Part shown: positions 25,144-34,341 of the stretch, in pieces
Numbering within the stretch: the first letter of the stretch is position 1
Layout: each line of letters starts with the position of its first letter
DNA from: an uncultured Muribaculaceae bacterium
GTDB lineage: Bacteria > Bacteroidota > Bacteroidia > Bacteroidales > Muribaculaceae
DNA: 64,000 bases
NCBI GenBank assembly: GCA_947525975.1
Contig: CANNVE010000014.1
Location: forward strand, 1 to 64,000
Direction of reading: 5' to 3'
Made by a program: the position numbers and the translations under genes
Notes under the pieces: model-generated
What the model saw: the letters and a program-made list of their open reading frames with translations, nothing else
Databases searched by the model: none
What the model was told of the DNA's origin: nothing

Positions 25144-26007
25144 TCATCCCACCTGTATCACAAGAAAATTAGAAAGGTTCCAGAATCTGCATGAATCAAT
25201 TATCATCAGCACCAGTCCGTCAACATCTTCAACCAGAGCATAAGACCCTTCGGGATGATTGGTTAGAATTTTAGCCTTATCGGCATTGAGATACAACTTT
25301 TTAAGGCTGCGTTTGTCAGCCGTGACGAAAAAGTCCCTATCAAAATCTCCTTTCATCAGTTTTAGATTCCTGAGGAATCCGGTCTCAATGATTTTGTGCT
25401 CCTTAAGCTGTGACTTCGAAGCAATCACGTAGTAGCATTCATTCAACTCGTTTTCCAGCCTGATTGATGCGGATTGCATCGAATCAAGACTCGAATTCAC
25501 AATCGCCACAGTCGAATTCAGAGAGTCGATTTCTACATTGAGAGAGTCTATTATTTTATCAGATTGCGATATTCTCGCCTTTAGCCGCTCCACTTCTTCA
25601 GTCTGCGCATCGGTCATTTTTCGCATTGCCGCAATGGTGCTTTTGAGTTCATCTGTATAAAAAGATGATTTTTTCATGCGCTCATCCATTTCAGCCAAGC
25701 GCTCACGACGCATTCTCAAGGATTCCCTCACAGCATCCATATCAGCCAGTAACCGGCGGCACTGCGCCTTGTTTTCAGATGATTGAGATCCGGTGATAGC
25801 CACAATATCTTCCAGACGCTTGATTTGATCCATGCTCGCGGTCATCTCCTCGACAAGGCCCAAAAGCATGTCCCTTTCTGCCAAAGCCTCGGCAAGCTCT
25901 TGCCTTGAAGCCTCCATAAGTGATTGCTGTTGATTTGACTGCTCCTGACTTTGGCACGAAGTAGCCAACATTGTCAGCGCAGTCAGGAATGATAAGAGGT
26001 ATTTCAT
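25144..26007 (-). CDS. Coiled-coil lipoprotein of unknown function
   Basis: The 287-residue product has a lipoprotein signal peptide (MKYLLSFLTALTMLATSC, acceptor Cys about 18). A long, strongly charged coiled coil follows at about 25-190, with heptad-like Leu/Ile spacing and repeated SLNVEIDSLNSTV-type units. A small C-terminal domain ends in LSNFLVIQVG. It probably extends into the periplasm. The ATG at 26007 is preferred over a TTG two codons upstream. It is transcribed divergently from the LytS-type kinase and ends 144 bp before the SusC gene start, so it may belong functionally with either; the sequence does not decide. Confidence 0.8.
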   Translation of the reverse strand: MKYLLSFLTALTMLATSCQSQEQSNQQQSLMEASRQELAEALAERDMLLGLVEEMTASMDQIKRLEDIVAITGSQSSENKAQCRRLLADMDAVRESLRMRRERLAEMDERMKKSSFYTDELKSTIAAMRKMTDAQTEEVERLKARISQSDKIIDSLNVEIDSLNSTVAIVNSSLDSMQSASIRLENELNECYYVIASKSQLKEHKIIETGFLRNLKLMKGDFDRDFFVTADKRSLKKLYLNADKAKILTNHPEGSYALVEDVDGLVLMIIDSCRFWNLSNFLVIQVG

Positions 26008-26029
26008 TGTCAAAGATTGAATTCTGATA

Positions 26030-26062
26030 CAAAAATAATCATTTTCATCTTAAAATTCCAAA
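26030..26062 (-). promoter_or_regulatory. Bacteroidetes-type promoter of the coiled-coil lipoprotein gene
   Basis: On the minus strand a -33 TTTG (26059-26062) and a -7 TATTTTTG (26030-26037) are spaced by 21 bp. It lies back to back with the kinase promoter at 26111-26141. Confidence 0.6.
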
Positions 26063-26110
26063 CACGCAAACAAACGACCAAAATATGCCAATAAACGTCA
26101 TCCCGCAGAC

Positions 26111-26141
26111 TTGTAAAATATTTGCCCGCACACTATCTTTG
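26111..26141 (+). promoter_or_regulatory. Promoter of the LytS-type kinase gene, 4 nt from the ATG
   Basis: A -33 TTG (26111-26113) and a -7 TATCTTTG (26134-26141) are correctly spaced. The ATG at 26146 follows 4 nt later, which predicts a leaderless transcript. Confidence 0.6.
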
Positions 26142-26145
26142 CAAC

Positions 26146-27192
26146 ATGAAATCAATCGAGAATAAAACATCATTCATCCTTGACCTATTCTTTTGCGTGA
26201 TTTTCATCCCAATTCTCGTTTCGTTGGGTCCGGCTCACCATTGGTTTGGACAATGGCCTCTTTTTTCAGTGATAGTTTGCGCCTATCTATACGGATGCTA
26301 CTTCAGTATAATGAAGATCAACGTGCCCAAACTGCTGATCGCAAAAAAATACACATCCATCGCAGGCGTCATCCTTCTTTCTGTGACAGCCACTTATCTG
26401 CTTTCGCTATACCCGTTGCCCGACATGGACTTTGTCACCCCGGCTTTGAGCGAGTATCAGACGAAGGTGCGCAACTATGGTGTCGCGGTCTCGCTTTGGC
26501 TGATGTTTTCTCTCGTCATAGGCTATGCTCTCACCATATCATTCGTCAAAGAGCTATACGCCCAGCTGTTGCTTAAAAAAAAGATAGAAGCGGAGAGGGA
26601 CAAAGCCGAGCTCGCTGTTTTCAAGGCGCAAATCAGCCCTCACTTCATGTTCAATACACTCAACTCATTATACAGCCTCGTGATAGGGACTTCGGAAAAA
26701 GCCGAAAACGCTTTCATCAAATTCACCGAACTGCTTAAATACACATACATCACGATAGAAAAAGATCTGGTGACTCTTGCCGACGAAATCGCGTACATCC
26801 AAAATTACATCGACCTGCAGCAGATAAGGCTGAATAGCCACACTGAAATAGACTGGAGATACGACATTGACAACGATATGATTAAAGTGCCTCCAATGCT
26901 GATGCTGACATTTGTGGAAAACGCATTTAAATACGGGTCATCCACATGCCGCGACTGTGTCATACGCATATATCTGTCAGTCAGAGATGGCGTAATTCGT
27001 TTTGAAACCTGGAACAGGATAATGAAACACGCTGATGAATTCCGAAAAGACATGCCCGTAGGAATCGAGAACTGCAAATCCAGACTGATGTCTCTATACC
27101 CCGATTGCCACTCCCTGAATACGGCAGAGGAGGACGGGGCCTTCAGAGTGTCATTAAAAATAGAAGTAAAAGCCCATGAACAACACGATTAA
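26146..27192 (+). CDS. LytS/AlgZ-type sensor histidine kinase
   Basis: The 348-residue kinase has four predicted membrane helices (about 10-30, 38-56, 68-90, 112-134), a short coiled coil, the His_kinase (PF06580) motif SPHFMFNTLN with phospho-acceptor H166, and a HATPase-like C-terminal part with LTFVENAFKYGS. This is the family that pairs with LytTR response regulators, and such a gene overlaps its end by 17 bp. The helices leave little periplasmic sequence, so the signal is probably sensed in the membrane. Confidence 0.93.
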   Translation: MKSIENKTSFILDLFFCVIFIPILVSLGPAHHWFGQWPLFSVIVCAYLYGCYFSIMKINVPKLLIAKKYTSIAGVILLSVTATYLLSLYPLPDMDFVTPALSEYQTKVRNYGVAVSLWLMFSLVIGYALTISFVKELYAQLLLKKKIEAERDKAELAVFKAQISPHFMFNTLNSLYSLVIGTSEKAENAFIKFTELLKYTYITIEKDLVTLADEIAYIQNYIDLQQIRLNSHTEIDWRYDIDNDMIKVPPMLMLTFVENAFKYGSSTCRDCVIRIYLSVRDGVIRFETWNRIMKHADEFRKDMPVGIENCKSRLMSLYPDCHSLNTAEEDGAFRVSLKIEVKAHEQHD

Positions 27193-27880
27193 ATGCGTGG
27201 CGATCGACGACGAACCCCTTGCGCTGGATATCATCGCCAAATTTTGTCAACGTATTGGAGGCATTGAATTGTCAGTTTTCTCAGATCCGGCATTAGGCCT
27301 GGAGCGCATCAGGACAGAAAAGCCGCAGGTGGCCTTCCTCGACATAGAAATGGAGAATATCAGCGGACTGGCCATCGCCGCGCAACTGCCCAAGGAGACG
27401 TGCTTCATCTTCACCACCGCATTTCTTGACTACGCAATGGACGGATTTGAGCTCGATGCAGTCGACTACCTTCACAAACCCATCGCCTTTTCGCGCTTTC
27501 AGACGGCTTTCGCAAAAGCCTTGAGACGCCTGAAAGGCAATTCCGCTGACGAAAAACAAAATATTTTGGTCAAACAGGAATACAACAATGTCAACATCCC
27601 CTTAAATGAAATCATTTATGTAGAGGCGATGGAAGGATACGTCAAGATATTCCGTGAAAACAATGTTTGCACCGTATCACGAATGATACTGAAAGTCATC
27701 GGAAATCTCTTGCCTGAAAAAAACTTCATAAGGATACACCGGTCATTCATCATACAGAAATCTAAAGTCAGAAGCTTCAACAAAAGAGAGGTGGAGCTCA
27801 AAAACGGAAAACGCCTTCCGATAGGACGCCAATACGCCAATGACGTAGCGGCAATCTTATCTCAAACGAAAACCGACTGA
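27176..27880 (+). CDS. LytTR-family response regulator
   Basis: The 234-residue regulator has a receiver domain (about 5-120; DDE at 11-13, phospho-acceptor D56 in VAFLDIEM, K of HKPIAF) and a LytTR DNA-binding domain (about 135-230; NEIIYVEAMEGYVKIF and FIRIHRSFII). It starts within the kinase gene and is clearly its partner. In this family targets are often few and local; the divergent coiled-coil lipoprotein gene at 26007 is the nearest candidate. No binding-site pair was identified. Confidence 0.94.
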   Translation: MNNTIKCVAIDDEPLALDIIAKFCQRIGGIELSVFSDPALGLERIRTEKPQVAFLDIEMENISGLAIAAQLPKETCFIFTTAFLDYAMDGFELDAVDYLHKPIAFSRFQTAFAKALRRLKGNSADEKQNILVKQEYNNVNIPLNEIIYVEAMEGYVKIFRENNVCTVSRMILKVIGNLLPEKNFIRIHRSFIIQKSKVRSFNKREVELKNGKRLPIGRQYANDVAAILSQTKTD

Positions 27881-27932
27881 TACATCTCACACAAAATATT
27901 GGCCAACCGCCCGAGGATTGGAAAAAGTTATG

Positions 27933-27940
27933 TATCTTTG
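27933..27940 (+). promoter_or_regulatory. -7 box upstream of the CMP-sugar synthetase-like gene
   Basis: TATCTTTG fits TAnnTTTG and would give a leader of about 16 nt before the ATG at 27962. No good -33 element is seen at the usual spacing. Confidence 0.45.
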
Positions 27941-27961
27941 CAATTGCAAACATTGCGAGTT

Positions 27962-28666
27962 ATGACTACGAATCCTATCTTCATCATACCGGCGCGGGGC
28001 GGAAGCAAGGGCATCCCCCACAAAAACATAGCCCGAATAGCCGGAAAGACCTTGCTGGCGTATGCCATTGACGCTGCCAGAGGCGCTGGCGCCCCTGATC
28101 AGCGCATAATCCTCTCCACTGACGATGCGGCCATCGCCGACGCTGCCCGCGAGGAAGGACTCAACGTGCCATACATGCGCCCGGCCCGGCTGGCCACCGA
28201 CACGGCGTCGAGCCGCGACGCGATGCTCGATGTCATGGACTGGGCCGACGCCAGGGGCATCGATTACGACTGCGTGGTGCTTCTGCAGCCCACCTCGCCC
28301 CTGCGCACAGCCGAGGACATCAAAGGATGCCTGGCGCTATACAATGACGATATCGACATGGTGGTGAGCGCTACCGAATGCTCGGCCAATCCCTACTATA
28401 ACTGTTTCGAGCCTGATGCTGAAGGCTTCCTGCGCATATCTAAAGGCGACGGCCTCATCACCCGCCGGCAGGACGCGCCGGCAGCCTACGAGCTCAACGG
28501 CGCCGTATATGTGATCAATCCCCGCTCGCTCAGGTCAATGCCAATGGGAGCCTTCTCCAAGAGAGTGCCCTACGCAATGCCCGCCGACCGAAGCATCGAC
28601 ATAGACCGCCCCATAGACCTGATAGTGGCTGAAGCCTTGATTAACGAACAGTCAAAAACAAAATGA
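27962..28666 (+). CDS. Acylneuraminate cytidylyltransferase-family protein (CMP-nonulosonate synthetase-like)
   Basis: The 234-residue enzyme carries the family signature near its N-terminus, IIPARGGSKGIPHKNI, then LLQPTSPLRTAEDI and the late DIDRPIDL. By family it activates a nonulosonic acid (sialic, legionaminic or pseudaminic type) with CTP. A TTG 21 codons upstream is open but lies before the -7 box, so the ATG at 27962 is used. It overlaps the next gene by 4 bp. The combination of this family with a CBS-nucleotidyltransferase is seen in legionaminic-acid loci such as ptmB/ptmE of Campylobacter, yet no synthase or modification gene is nearby. The exact sugar is not known. Confidence 0.85.
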   Translation: MTTNPIFIIPARGGSKGIPHKNIARIAGKTLLAYAIDAARGAGAPDQRIILSTDDAAIADAAREEGLNVPYMRPARLATDTASSRDAMLDVMDWADARGIDYDCVVLLQPTSPLRTAEDIKGCLALYNDDIDMVVSATECSANPYYNCFEPDAEGFLRISKGDGLITRRQDAPAAYELNGAVYVINPRSLRSMPMGAFSKRVPYAMPADRSIDIDRPIDLIVAEALINEQSKTK

Positions 28667-29721
28667 ACCAACACATCATAAGCACAGAAGCCACTCTGCG
28701 CGAGGCATTGAGCCGGCTCAACGACCTCTCGGGAGGGGTGATGACATTATTCGCCGTTGACAGCGAAGGCGTGATGAAGGGCACAGTCACCGGCGGCGAC
28801 CTGCGCAGGGCCATACTCGCCGGCGCAGGCATAGACACGCCGGTGAGTGAGGCTATGCACACCGGCTTCAGAAGCCTGAGAGACGGCAAGCCTGACGTGA
28901 GGAGCATACGCCGTTGCCGCAATCTCGGAATAAAGCTTCTGCCTCGCCTTGACAAAAACGGGCATATTGTGTCAGTGCTCGACCTTTCGAAATGCCGCAC
29001 CCAGCTGCCGGTGTGTGCCATATTGATGGCCGGAGGCAAAGGCGAGCGCCTGCGCCCGCTAACCGAGAAGACGCCCAAGCCCCTGCTTGAAGTGGGTGGC
29101 AAGCCTATAATCGACTACAATATCGAGGCGCTCCTGGCGTGCGGCATCGAGAGGATATTCATCACCGTCAACTATCTGGCCGAGTGCATCGAGCGCCATG
29201 TGGCGTCGAAGCCCGAATGGGCCGGAAAGGTGGAGTGCGTGAGAGAAAGCCGCCCCCTCGGCACGATCGGCTCGGCGGCATTGGCCGGAATACCCGACGA
29301 GGGGCTGACCATAGTCACCAATTCCGACATCCTCACCACGATTTCATACGAGGATATGTACCTGCACCACACGTCAAAAGGAGCCGACATCACCATTGCG
29401 GCCATCCCCTATCAGGTGTCGGTGCCGTATGCCATACTCACGGTCGATCCTGCCGACCAAAGCCGTGTCACAGGCCTGTCGGAGAAGCCGTCATACTCAT
29501 TCTTCGCCAACGCCGGCATATATATTTTTCCGAATGCCATGCTGAAATCCCTCCCCACCGATCGGCGCACCGACGCCACCGATCTCATCGAAGACGCGAT
29601 AAGGCAGGAACGAAAAGTGACATATTATCCCATCAACGGCACATGGATCGACATCGGCTCGCCAATGGACTTCAAGCATGCGGCCGAGCTCATGAAAAGC
29701 GTCACTGCTTTCAATAAATAA
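28663..29721 (+). CDS. Nucleotidyltransferase with N-terminal CBS-domain pair (sugar-1-phosphate type)
   Basis: The 352-residue protein has a CBS-like pair at about 1-115 (VDSEGVMKGTVTGGDLRRAIL; LPRLDKNGHIVSVLDL) fused to an NTP_transferase domain starting at about 120 (AILMAGGKGERLRPLTEKTPKPLLEVGGKPI written in part). It ends in YYPINGTWIDIGSPMDF, typical of sugar-phosphate nucleotidyltransferases. The fusion order is that of PtmE-like glucosamine-1-phosphate guanylyltransferases of the legionaminic pathway. The nucleotide and sugar cannot be assigned from sequence alone. Co-transcribed with the preceding gene (4-bp overlap). Confidence 0.87.
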   Translation: MNQHIISTEATLREALSRLNDLSGGVMTLFAVDSEGVMKGTVTGGDLRRAILAGAGIDTPVSEAMHTGFRSLRDGKPDVRSIRRCRNLGIKLLPRLDKNGHIVSVLDLSKCRTQLPVCAILMAGGKGERLRPLTEKTPKPLLEVGGKPIIDYNIEALLACGIERIFITVNYLAECIERHVASKPEWAGKVECVRESRPLGTIGSAALAGIPDEGLTIVTNSDILTTISYEDMYLHHTSKGADITIAAIPYQVSVPYAILTVDPADQSRVTGLSEKPSYSFFANAGIYIFPNAMLKSLPTDRRTDATDLIEDAIRQERKVTYYPINGTWIDIGSPMDFKHAAELMKSVTAFNK

Positions 29722-29803
29722 AGGCTCCGGCGGGAAATATCGCGTCTACGATTGTTAATAATACATACGACACGCCCAAGTGCGCGCGTATATGCAATTA
29801 ATA

Positions 29804-29811
29804 TAATTTTG
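29804..29811 (+). promoter_or_regulatory. -7 box of obg
   Basis: TAATTTTG fits the consensus and would give a leader of about 35 nt before the ATG at 29853. An in-frame ATG-free extension to 29814 lies too close to the box to be the start. No -33 TTTG at good spacing. Confidence 0.5.
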
Positions 29812-29852
29812 CGGTGAGCCATCGCGCTGACCCCAACTTAAATAGCAGATTT

Positions 29853-31082
29853 ATGGCTGACTCTAATTTCATAGACTACGTAAAAATCCTCTGCCGCTCG
29901 GGCAAAGGCGGTGCCGGCTCGGCTCATTTCTATCGCGCCAAATACATACCCAAAGGCGGCCCTGACGGCGGCGACGGCGGCAAGGGCGGCAGCATCATAC
30001 TCAAGGGCAACAAAAATATGTGGACGCTGCTTCCGCTTAAATACCGCAGGCATATTTTCGCCGGAAACGGACAGGCTGGCTCCGGCGGACGGAGCTTCGG
30101 CAAGGACGGCGACGATGTGATCGTAGAGGTGCCCTGCGGCACCGTCGTATTCGATGCCGAAACCGGCGAATACCTTTGCGAAGTCACCGACGACGGCCAG
30201 GAAGTGGGCCTGCTCAAAGGCGGACGCGGAGGCCTCGGCAACTGGCACTTCAAAAGCGCCACCAACCGCACTCCACGCTATGCCCAGCCCGGCGAGCCGG
30301 CCATTGAAAAAAGCGTGATCCTCGAGCTTAAGCTTCTGGCCGACGTGGGCCTCGTAGGCTTCCCGAATGCCGGAAAGTCAACCCTGCTTTCGTCTCTGTC
30401 TTCGGCCCGCCCGAAGATCGCCGACTATCCGTTCACCACTATGGAGCCGCAGCTCGGCATCGTGAGCTACCGCGACAACCGCTCGTTTGTGATGGCCGAC
30501 ATCCCCGGCATCATCGAGGGCGCGAGCGAGGGCAAAGGCCTCGGACTGAGATTCCTGCGCCACATAGAGCGCAACGCAGTGCTGCTCTTCATGGTGCCTG
30601 CCGACGCCGAAGACATACGCAAGGAATATGAAGTGCTCCTCGGCGAGCTCGAGAAATTCAATCCGCAGCTCATGGACAAGCATCGACTGCTGGCCGTGTC
30701 GAAATGCGATATGCTCGACGAGGAACTGATGGACGAAATACGCGCCACACTCCCCGACGACATCCCGTCGGTATTCATTTCATCTGTCACCGGATACGGG
30801 CTCACCGAGCTCAAAGACATGCTGTGGCGGGCCATTACAGACGAAAATAACCGCCTCGCCACCCCCGACATCATACACCGCCCGCTCGACGGCAACCACC
30901 GCGTGCGCGAAGAAGACAACTTCATCTTCGAATACGAACCCACGGAGGAAGAAGCCGAAGACCTGCAGCAGATCAGCCCGGAGGCATGGGGCAATGACGC
31001 ATACGAATGGGATGAGGACGCCGACGAGGATTTCGACGAAAATCTCTATGAGGCTGACGACGACAGCAACAAGAACCGATAA
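29853..31082 (+). CDS. obg: Obg/CgtA GTPase
   Basis: The 409-residue GTPase acts in late 50S ribosome assembly and stress control. An Obg fold with Gly-rich loops occupies about 1-157 ([22 protein letters not shown]). The G domain follows with P-loop GFPNAGKST at 169-177, switch [12 protein letters not shown] and the G4 motif as SKCD. The tail (about 345-409) is very acidic, as in many Bacteroidota Obg proteins. The A-rich leader and the conserved [10 protein letters not shown] start support the ATG at 29853. prmC follows after 9 bp. Confidence 0.97.
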   Translation: MADSNFIDYVKILCRSGKGGAGSAHFYRAKYIPKGGPDGGDGGKGGSIILKGNKNMWTLLPLKYRRHIFAGNGQAGSGGRSFGKDGDDVIVEVPCGTVVFDAETGEYLCEVTDDGQEVGLLKGGRGGLGNWHFKSATNRTPRYAQPGEPAIEKSVILELKLLADVGLVGFPNAGKSTLLSSLSSARPKIADYPFTTMEPQLGIVSYRDNRSFVMADIPGIIEGASEGKGLGLRFLRHIERNAVLLFMVPADAEDIRKEYEVLLGELEKFNPQLMDKHRLLAVSKCDMLDEELMDEIRATLPDDIPSVFISSVTGYGLTELKDMLWRAITDENNRLATPDIIHRPLDGNHRVREEDNFIFEYEPTEEEAEDLQQISPEAWGNDAYEWDEDADEDFDENLYEADDDSNKNR

Positions 31083-31091
31083 AGCCGCCGC

Positions 31092-31940
31092 ATGACCATT
31101 CGCGAAATGAAGCGGCATCTCACGCAGATGCTGACGCCCGCAGTAGGAGACAGCGAGGCCGGGGCCATGGCCCTGGCCATCATTGAAGACATACGCGGAT
31201 ACAAGGCCGTGGACATAGCCATTAACGGCGACCGCGATTTGCTTCCCGATACCGAGAAGCGCATGACCAATGCAGCCGAGAAGGTGATAGGAGGCATGCC
31301 CTTGCAGTATGCCATCGGCAAAGCCCTGTTCAGGGGCAGATACTTCAGAGTGGACCGGTCCACTCTCATTCCCCGCCCCGAGACCGCGCAGTTGGTGGAT
31401 ATGATCACTGACAGATGGCGCGGAGAATCAGATCTACGTGTCATGGACATTGGCACCGGCTCGGGTTGCATTGCCATCTCTCTCTCCCTCGACCTGCCTT
31501 TTGCCCACGTCGATGCCATTGACATCAGCCCCGGAGCGCTCGCCGTGGCCAAAAAGAACGCAGAGACGCTTAATGCCACCCGCATTTCATTCAGTGAAGC
31601 CGATGCTCTGTCCCTGCCCCCGCAGGACGATACCTTCGACATCATAGTGAGCAATCCGCCCTATGTGCTTGATAGCGAAAAAGCCTCTATCGACGCCCGG
31701 GTAGCCGACTATGAGCCGGCCACGGCTCTCTTCGTGCCCGACAGTGATGCCTTGAGGTTCTACAGGCCAATAGCCGAGTTCGCATCGCGCTCGCTCCGCC
31801 CCGGCGGCATGCTTTATTTTGAAATCAACCCTCTATGCGCCGACAGCATCCTATCACTGCTGCGAGGATGCGGATTCAAAGACGCAAGCGTGGAGCGTGA
31901 CTACAAGGGCGCACTCAGATTCGCCATAGCCGAAAAATGA
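31092..31940 (+). CDS. prmC: Peptide chain release factor N5-glutamine methyltransferase
   Basis: PrmC methylates the GGQ glutamine of release factors using S-adenosylmethionine. The 282-residue protein shows the N-terminal helical domain, the SAM-binding IGTGSGCIAISLSL and the catalytic VSNPPYV. It lies between obg (9 bp upstream) and recX (4-bp overlap), suggesting one mRNA. Confidence 0.95.
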   Translation: MTIREMKRHLTQMLTPAVGDSEAGAMALAIIEDIRGYKAVDIAINGDRDLLPDTEKRMTNAAEKVIGGMPLQYAIGKALFRGRYFRVDRSTLIPRPETAQLVDMITDRWRGESDLRVMDIGTGSGCIAISLSLDLPFAHVDAIDISPGALAVAKKNAETLNATRISFSEADALSLPPQDDTFDIIVSNPPYVLDSEKASIDARVADYEPATALFVPDSDALRFYRPIAEFASRSLRPGGMLYFEINPLCADSILSLLRGCGFKDASVERDYKGALRFAIAEK

Positions 31941-32422
31941 CAATAAAGCCGAAAACAGTCAGTCCGCAGCAAGCCCTCATGCGCCTTGAAGACCTTTGTG
32001 TGAGCGCTGAACACTGCGAGGGCGAGATGCGCGAAAAGATGCGCAGATGGCGCATAGCGCCGTCTGACGCCGACAAGATCATAGAATCGCTCAAAAAGCG
32101 CAGATTCATTGACGACAGGCGATTTGCCGAGGCCTACGCGCGCGACAAATACCGCTTCGCCCGCTGGGGAAAGCGTAAGATAGCCATGGGGCTTGCCGCC
32201 AAGCGCGTGGACTGCGACATCGTGGCCGACGCGCTCGACGCCATCGACGCGGACGAATACACAGACATAGCCCGAAGCGCGCTCAACGCCAAGATCAACG
32301 CCAATCCTGACTCAATCTCTACCTTCGAAGGTCGCACAAAACTCTTCAGATTCCTTATTGGCAGGGGCTACGAACCGGCGCTCGCATCAGCCCTGATCAA
32401 GGATGCGATCCATATACAATAA
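31937..32422 (+). CDS. recX: RecX-family regulatory protein
   Basis: The 161-residue, highly basic helical protein has the three-helix repeats of RecX. Typical are KKRRFIDDRRFAEAYARDKYRFARWGKRKI and FLIGRGYEPALASALI (quoted in part). In the family it modulates RecA filament growth. It overlaps prmC by 4 bp; no recA lies in the window. Confidence 0.92.
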   Translation: MTIKPKTVSPQQALMRLEDLCVSAEHCEGEMREKMRRWRIAPSDADKIIESLKKRRFIDDRRFAEAYARDKYRFARWGKRKIAMGLAAKRVDCDIVADALDAIDADEYTDIARSALNAKINANPDSISTFEGRTKLFRFLIGRGYEPALASALIKDAIHIQ

Positions 32423-32450
32423 AAATTTATAGCTAAATACGCGCGAAGTA

Positions 32451-32481
32451 TTGACAGATTGTATTTATTTCTTTATATTTG
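32451..32481 (+). promoter_or_regulatory. Bacteroidetes-type promoter of the DUF3857 gene pair
   Basis: A -33 TTG (32451-32453) and a -7 TATATTTG (32474-32481) are spaced by about 20 bp. The leader to the ATG at 32509 would be about 22 nt. Confidence 0.65.
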
Positions 32482-32508
32482 CAATCTATAACCAATACCC
32501 CGCCAAAT

Positions 32509-34341
32509 ATGCGACAGATACTGACCTCACTGTCATTTCTATTGTGCCTTATAGTCAACGCGGCGGCAGACAAAGGCGAAAATGACAATATCGTAATAAA
32601 CCGGCGCATCACCACCTACACCCTTAAAAGCTCAGCCTATGCTAAACTTGGATCAGTGAAGGAGCGCGACGAAATCACCTTCGCCGCGCAGCGAGTCGAC
32701 GGCAATGCCATAGCCATTACATTCTACAACGACAATATCACTGTAGACAAGGCATCGGCATCCGGAGCAAAGCCGCAATACCGCAAAGCCACTGACAAGG
32801 ACATTTTTTTCGACGATTCGAGGGTATGCTTCATGCAGGTGCCCGTGAAAGCCGGAAAAGAGGCGAAAGCTTCATTTGAACTGACGCACTCAGATCCGGC
32901 CCAATTCTGCGAAATCCACTTCCCCAGCGCTTATTTCACCCGCGAATTAGTGGTGGAAGTGGAGGTGCCCATAGAGTTGGCCTCATATATCAGCATTGAG
33001 CCTTTCAATCTGACCGATAACATGAAATTTGAAAGCGTCCCTACCAAAGACGAGGGCATGCTGTACCGTGTCACTATGACTGATGTCGCGGCGACCAAGC
33101 GCGAGCCGCTGGCCCCATCGTATTCGTTCACGGCCCCAAGGCTCATGGTAAAAGGCACATTCTACGACCTCAAAGCCCTTTATGAATTCCTCCACGGCTA
33201 TTGCCCGCAGAACGAAAGGCCCGCCGAGGCCGTGGCTGCCATGGCCGCCACAGTCTCGGCCTCTGCCCCGACGCAGATCGCGGCCATCGACTCTGTGGCC
33301 CGGTGGGTGAGGAGCAACATACGCTATGTGGCCATTGAGCATGGCGATTACGGACGCTCTCCGGCTCCGGCAGAGGAGGTGCTTGAAAAGAGGTACGGGG
33401 ATTGCAAGGGATCGGCCAACCTCATAAAGGATATGCTCAGGAGCATTGGAGTGGACGCGAGGCTCGCCTGGATAGGCACAGCCGGAGATAAGGCGTATTC
33501 ATGGTCGGAATATCCGCTCATGTCATGCGGCAACCACATGATAGCCGCCGCTATGCTGCCCGACACCGTGATCTTCATCGACGGCACCACCGGACTTCAG
33601 CCCGACGGCTTTATCTCACCGTCGATTCAAGGCCGCGAAGCCATGATCGAAGACGGCGCGTCATACATATTGAAACACACGCCCATCCTCCCGTTCAATG
33701 CCTCAACCGACTCGGCTGCCATAATCTATGCCATCGGCGCCCAAGGCCTTGAAGGCAATGCCACACGCACACTGACAGGCACTTTCAGCTCCATGATAGA
33801 AAATTCTCACCATGCGGTGAGGTCTACGCGCAAAAACGAACTCCTCGCCGCCTTCGCCTCTGACCAAGGCTCGGCGGCAGCTGACAGTGTGTCGCTCATC
33901 TCCGGCGGCATTGACGGGAAGCCGTCTGTGCTCACATACCGGATCACTGACCCTGCAAGCGTGAAAAACGCGAGCACAGCCATGTATGTCGGCATGCCGG
34001 CATTTCACAGCCTGCCGGTTTTCCCCCTTTCAAGCAAGGAGCTAAAAGAACGCACACGAGGCGTGCGCCTGCCTTACGGATGGAAAGTGAGCACAGTCTC
34101 CACCCTGATGCTGCCAGAGGATGCAGGCGAGATATCACTTCCCGACGACACAGAATACGAAGGCCGATGGTTCAAGGCCAGCATTTCCTACAGCATCATC
34201 GAAGGCGACGCTGTAAAGTGCGTCGCTTCGGCCGAAGTGATACGCCCCGACGCCGATCCCGCGGAAACGCCTGATTGGAATGACGAACTGTCGAAATTAA
34301 CCAAACTATCCTCACGTAAAATAAAAATCTCTAAAAAATGA
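32509..34341 (+). CDS. DUF3857/transglutaminase-domain secreted protein, catalytic triad intact
   Basis: The 610-residue protein has a signal peptide (about 1-22), a DUF3857-type beta domain (about 25-215), and a transglutaminase-like core. In the core the papain-like triad can be read as Cys299 in YGDCKGSAN, His in CGNHMIAAA and Asp in FIDGTTG. A beta-rich C-terminal domain follows. It is likely periplasmic or surface-exposed. Whether it cross-links, hydrolyses peptides or acts on cell-wall material is unknown. An ATG 10 codons upstream sits inside the promoter and is rejected. The next gene overlaps by 4 bp and encodes a related protein without the triad. Confidence 0.87.
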   Translation: MRQILTSLSFLLCLIVNAAADKGENDNIVINRRITTYTLKSSAYAKLGSVKERDEITFAAQRVDGNAIAITFYNDNITVDKASASGAKPQYRKATDKDIFFDDSRVCFMQVPVKAGKEAKASFELTHSDPAQFCEIHFPSAYFTRELVVEVEVPIELASYISIEPFNLTDNMKFESVPTKDEGMLYRVTMTDVAATKREPLAPSYSFTAPRLMVKGTFYDLKALYEFLHGYCPQNERPAEAVAAMAATVSASAPTQIAAIDSVARWVRSNIRYVAIEHGDYGRSPAPAEEVLEKRYGDCKGSANLIKDMLRSIGVDARLAWIGTAGDKAYSWSEYPLMSCGNHMIAAAMLPDTVIFIDGTTGLQPDGFISPSIQGREAMIEDGASYILKHTPILPFNASTDSAAIIYAIGAQGLEGNATRTLTGTFSSMIENSHHAVRSTRKNELLAAFASDQGSAAADSVSLISGGIDGKPSVLTYRITDPASVKNASTAMYVGMPAFHSLPVFPLSSKELKERTRGVRLPYGWKVSTVSTLMLPEDAGEISLPDDTEYEGRWFKASISYSIIEGDAVKCVASAEVIRPDADPAETPDWNDELSKLTKLSSRKIKISKK

